Assembly (NCBI GenBank): GCA_028868395.1
Contig: JAGWUO010000041.1
Coordinates: forward strand, 1-7,808
Reading direction: 5' to 3'
DNA from: Cytophagales bacterium
Lineage (GTDB): Bacteria > Bacteroidota > Bacteroidia > Cytophagales > Spirosomataceae
DNA: 7,808 bases
Shown: one piece after another, positions 5,674 to 7,808 of the stretch
How the letters are laid out: each line of letters opens with the position of its first letter
Numbering within the stretch: the first letter of the stretch is position 1
Made by a program: the position numbers and the translations under genes
The notes under the pieces: model-generated
Database searches by the model: none
The model's input: the letters and a program-made list of their open reading frames with translations, nothing else
Told to the model about the DNA's origin: nothing

Positions 5674-6550
5674 TTTAGTCCTGTTAGGGCTATGTTTTTT
5701 TCAGTGCTCTACTGACAAAAAGGGAGGACCTACTGATTCAGCCACCATAGGCGAAATTACGTTGGGTGTGGATGAGTCTTTTGAGCCTTTGATGAAAGCA
5801 GAGAAGACTGCTTTTGAAGAGCAATATAAATACGCGAAAATCAAGTATAAATTTAGCCCGGAGAATGAGATCATCGCCGATATGTTGAATGATAAAATTC
5901 GTGGGGTTGTTGTAACACGTGATTTGACAACTAAAGAAAAAGAGATTTTTACTCGGGAAGCGATTACTTACCGTAGTTTTAATATAGCCGCTGATGGCAT
6001 AGCTTTGTTAGCTAACAAAGCTAATTCAGATACCCTCATTACCTTAGCCGATTTGAAGGATTTAATTGTGGGTACTTCATCAAAGTATACGCTAGTGGTG
6101 GATAAGGCGAATTCAAGTAATTTGAAATATTTATTAGACAAATTAAAGATTTCTAGTTCGGAGAAATTACATGTGGTTGCCGCTGGCTCTAATCCGGAAG
6201 TGATTAATCAGGTCAAAAATGATTCGCGTGCGATAGGAATCGTGGGTTCAAACTGGATTAGTGATGGAGATAATCCAACTTCGCTAGGTTTTATTCGCTC
6301 AGTTAATGTAATGTCCGTAGCGGAAGGGAAGGGGATGCCTTACTCTCAGCCTTTTGGGTATAATTTGGCCTTGAAAAAGTACCCTCTTCGCCGGGAAATC
6401 AAGTATATTTTAAAAGAAGCGCACCAGGGTTTGGGAACAGGATTCTTGAATTATGTATCGGGGGATTTAGGACAATTGATTGTTTTAAAGGCTGGTTTAA
6501 TTCCTTTGACCCGCCCTATCACGATTCGCACGTATCAAATCAGCCAATAG
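5654..6550 (+). CDS. PstS-like substrate-binding lipoprotein
   Basis: This is a periplasmic binding protein of the PstS-like type (PBP superfamily), 298 residues from the ATG at 5654. The N-terminus MNIRNISLVLLGLCFFQC is a lipoprotein signal with the acylated cysteine at residue 18, although glutamine before the cysteine is unusual. Family features are ITLGVDESFEPLMKAEKTAFEEQ, a strand with GVVVTRDLTTKEKE, ITLADLKDLIVG, and NPEVINQVKNDSRAIGIVGSNW. The canonical SGT(R) loop that grips phosphate appears as ANSSN, so the ligand may not be phosphate. No pstC, pstA or pstB gene is next to it. An ATG at 5648 is an equally possible start; 5654 is favoured by a GAGG 6 bases upstream. The frame is open back to 5549, but that extension covers the upstream gene and would bury the signal peptide. 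A 20-base overlap couples it to the small membrane gene. Confidence 0.8.
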   Translation: MNIRNISLVLLGLCFFQCSTDKKGGPTDSATIGEITLGVDESFEPLMKAEKTAFEEQYKYAKIKYKFSPENEIIADMLNDKIRGVVVTRDLTTKEKEIFTREAITYRSFNIAADGIALLANKANSDTLITLADLKDLIVGTSSKYTLVVDKANSSNLKYLLDKLKISSSEKLHVVAAGSNPEVINQVKNDSRAIGIVGSNWISDGDNPTSLGFIRSVNVMSVAEGKGMPYSQPFGYNLALKKYPLRREIKYILKEAHQGLGTGFLNYVSGDLGQLIVLKAGLIPLTRPITIRTYQISQ

Positions 6551-6595
6551 TTCATTTTTATTCGGTTTAGAGTAGGGAAAATAGAAGATTGTTTT

Positions 6596-6603
6596 TATTT
6601 TTG
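6596..6603 (+). promoter_or_regulatory. Candidate -7 promoter element for the TPR gene
   Basis: TATTTTTG is an exact match to the Bacteroidota -7 consensus TAnnTTTG, about 45 bases after the lipoprotein stop codon. It would give a leader of about 90 bases before the ATG at 6700. A weaker alternative, TAAAATTG, is at 6633-6640. Neither has a clear TTG at the -33 distance. No intrinsic terminator was seen between 6551 and 6595, so read-through from upstream is also possible. Confidence 0.35.
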
Positions 6604-6699
6604 TTGTTCTTACGAATGATAAGTTAAGTGTATAAAATTGGACATTTCGGTGTTCGAGGCCTAGGAAAAATATTGAAAGCTATTAATTAAAAAAACAAA

Positions 6700-7808
6700 A
6701 TGAAGAAAATGAAATCGTGGATATTGGCTGTCAGTTTATTGATCACCAATATGGCAATGGGACAGACTATCGCAGAGGGATTACACTTTATCGATCGCGA
6801 TCAACCTACTAGAGCAAAACAAGTGTTTGAAAGTCTAGTGGCAGCGTCTCCAACAGGTGAAAACTATTATTATTTAGGCTATTATCACTTATCTCGTAGA
6901 GATTGGGCTGCTGCGGAAGATGCTTTCAAAAAAGGTTTGGCTGCAGATCCTAAGAACTATTTGAATCAGGTTGGCTTAGCTTCCATTAAGGTAGGCCAAA
7001 ATAAGGTAAATGAAGCGAAAGTAGATTTTGATCGTATTTTATCTGAAACGAAATACAAAAACGGGGATGTTATTCACCGTATTGCTGAGGCGTATGAGAT
7101 GTTCTACAAATTAGGACGCGATCCAGAATTCAACGCAAACAATAATGATCCTGCTGAGGCGATTCGTTTGATCGATTTAATGTTAGAGAAGACGAAGAAA
7201 GGTCCTAACGCAGAGCAAATGATTGTTCGTGGAGATGCATTCTTAATTAAGAACGATGGTGGTAATGCCGTTTCATCTTATGAGCAAGCATTAATGCAAG
7301 ATCCTAAGAATGTAAAAGCGAAAGTAAAAATCGGAACGGTATTCTTACGTGGTAAAAACTACCGGGAGACTCAATCTCGTTACAAAGAAGCGATTGACTT
7401 AGATTCAAACTATGCACCTGCACATAAACGTTATGGTGAGTATTTGATCGTAGGTAGCCAATACAAAAATGCATCTCGTTATTTCAGAAAGTATTTAGAA
7501 AAAGCGGAAGCGACTCCAGAGGTAACTTTGGAAACAGCGAAATTATTATTCTTATCGCAAGATTATGAAGGTGCGATGAAGTACACAGATGAGGCGGATA
7601 AGAAAGGGGTGAAAGACAACGATATCTTCCGTATGCGTGGCTATTCAAATGTTGAGATGAAGAACTACCAACAAGGGATTGATAACTTAGAAGGAATGGT
7701 TCGTTCCGGTGTGAAGCCATATTACATGGATGATTTGTACTTTGGAAAAGGATACCAAGGATTAGGTAAAGATTCTTTAGCATTAGTTTATTTAGAGCGT
7801 GCTGCACC
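6700..7808 (+). CDS. Secreted TPR-repeat protein, 3' end missing
   Basis: The frame from ATG 6700 stays open for 369 codons to the right edge, so the C-terminus is not seen. MKKMKSWILAVSLLITNMAMGQT is a signal peptide with likely cleavage after about residue 20-21. The rest is alpha-helical tetratricopeptide repeats, a protein-protein scaffold: units can be placed at about 24-51, 54-87, 88-115, 171-204, 205-238, 239-272, 275-303, 309-337 and 343 onward, with the usual Tyr/Leu/Ala/Pro spacing (for example YYYLGYYHLSRRDWAAAEDAF and DPKN ends). Residues 116-170 form a less regular spacer. A start at 6709 would also keep the signal peptide. It stands 149 bases downstream of the PstS-like gene and has its own candidate promoter. 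It is exported to the periplasm or outer membrane; the partner is unknown. The TPR call is firm. Confidence 0.88.
   Translation, partial: MKKMKSWILAVSLLITNMAMGQTIAEGLHFIDRDQPTRAKQVFESLVAASPTGENYYYLGYYHLSRRDWAAAEDAFKKGLAADPKNYLNQVGLASIKVGQNKVNEAKVDFDRILSETKYKNGDVIHRIAEAYEMFYKLGRDPEFNANNNDPAEAIRLIDLMLEKTKKGPNAEQMIVRGDAFLIKNDGGNAVSSYEQALMQDPKNVKAKVKIGTVFLRGKNYRETQSRYKEAIDLDSNYAPAHKRYGEYLIVGSQYKNASRYFRKYLEKAEATPEVTLETAKLLFLSQDYEGAMKYTDEADKKGVKDNDIFRMRGYSNVEMKNYQQGIDNLEGMVRSGVKPYYMDDLYFGKGYQGLGKDSLALVYLERAA

Noticed and set aside
7484..7807. 107-codon open frame antisense to the TPR gene
   Set aside because: The + strand TPR frame is open through the region with clear repeat structure, so the antisense frame is a shadow.

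Overview
The window reads as chromosomal DNA of a Bacteroidota bacterium, most likely of the Cytophagales. This rests on an exbB-exbD-exbD-tonB operon with the family features usual in that phylum, A-rich sequence before start codons instead of Shine-Dalgarno sites, and -7 elements of the TAnnTTTG form. The genus cannot be fixed from the sequence. No mobile element, CRISPR array, tRNA, rRNA or phage gene is visible.

Left part (1-1808, + strand): the 3' part of a NodB-type polysaccharide deacetylase gene overlaps by 8 bases a multi-pass membrane glycosyltransferase of the GT87/DUF2029 type. The pair looks like the end of a surface or envelope glycan operon. A convergent DUF721 (DciA-like) gene on the - strand overlaps the 3' end of the glycosyltransferase gene by 26 bases.

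Middle part (2116-5423): a long divergent intergenic region carries -7 promoter elements for both directions and a possible 15-codon leader ORF. It is followed by a four-gene TonB energy-transduction operon: ExbB/TolQ/MotA-like channel protein, two different ExbD proteins, and TonB. A small hairpin lies between exbB and the first exbD, and a strong intrinsic terminator follows tonB. Together the four proteins should use the proton gradient across the inner membrane to drive TonB-dependent outer-membrane receptors.

Right part (5431-7808): a small two-helix membrane protein starts only 7 bases after the terminator T-tract. It is translationally overlapped with a PstS-like substrate-binding lipoprotein that has no ABC transporter genes beside it. 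A secreted TPR-repeat protein follows, with its own candidate promoter, and runs off the right edge.

Nothing here is clearly a new system. The points most worth a second look are the PstS-like lipoprotein that lacks a recognisable SGT phosphate-binding motif and sits in a TonB locus, the extra domain-sized insertion in the first ExbD, and the RNA hairpins that may set expression ratios in the operon.
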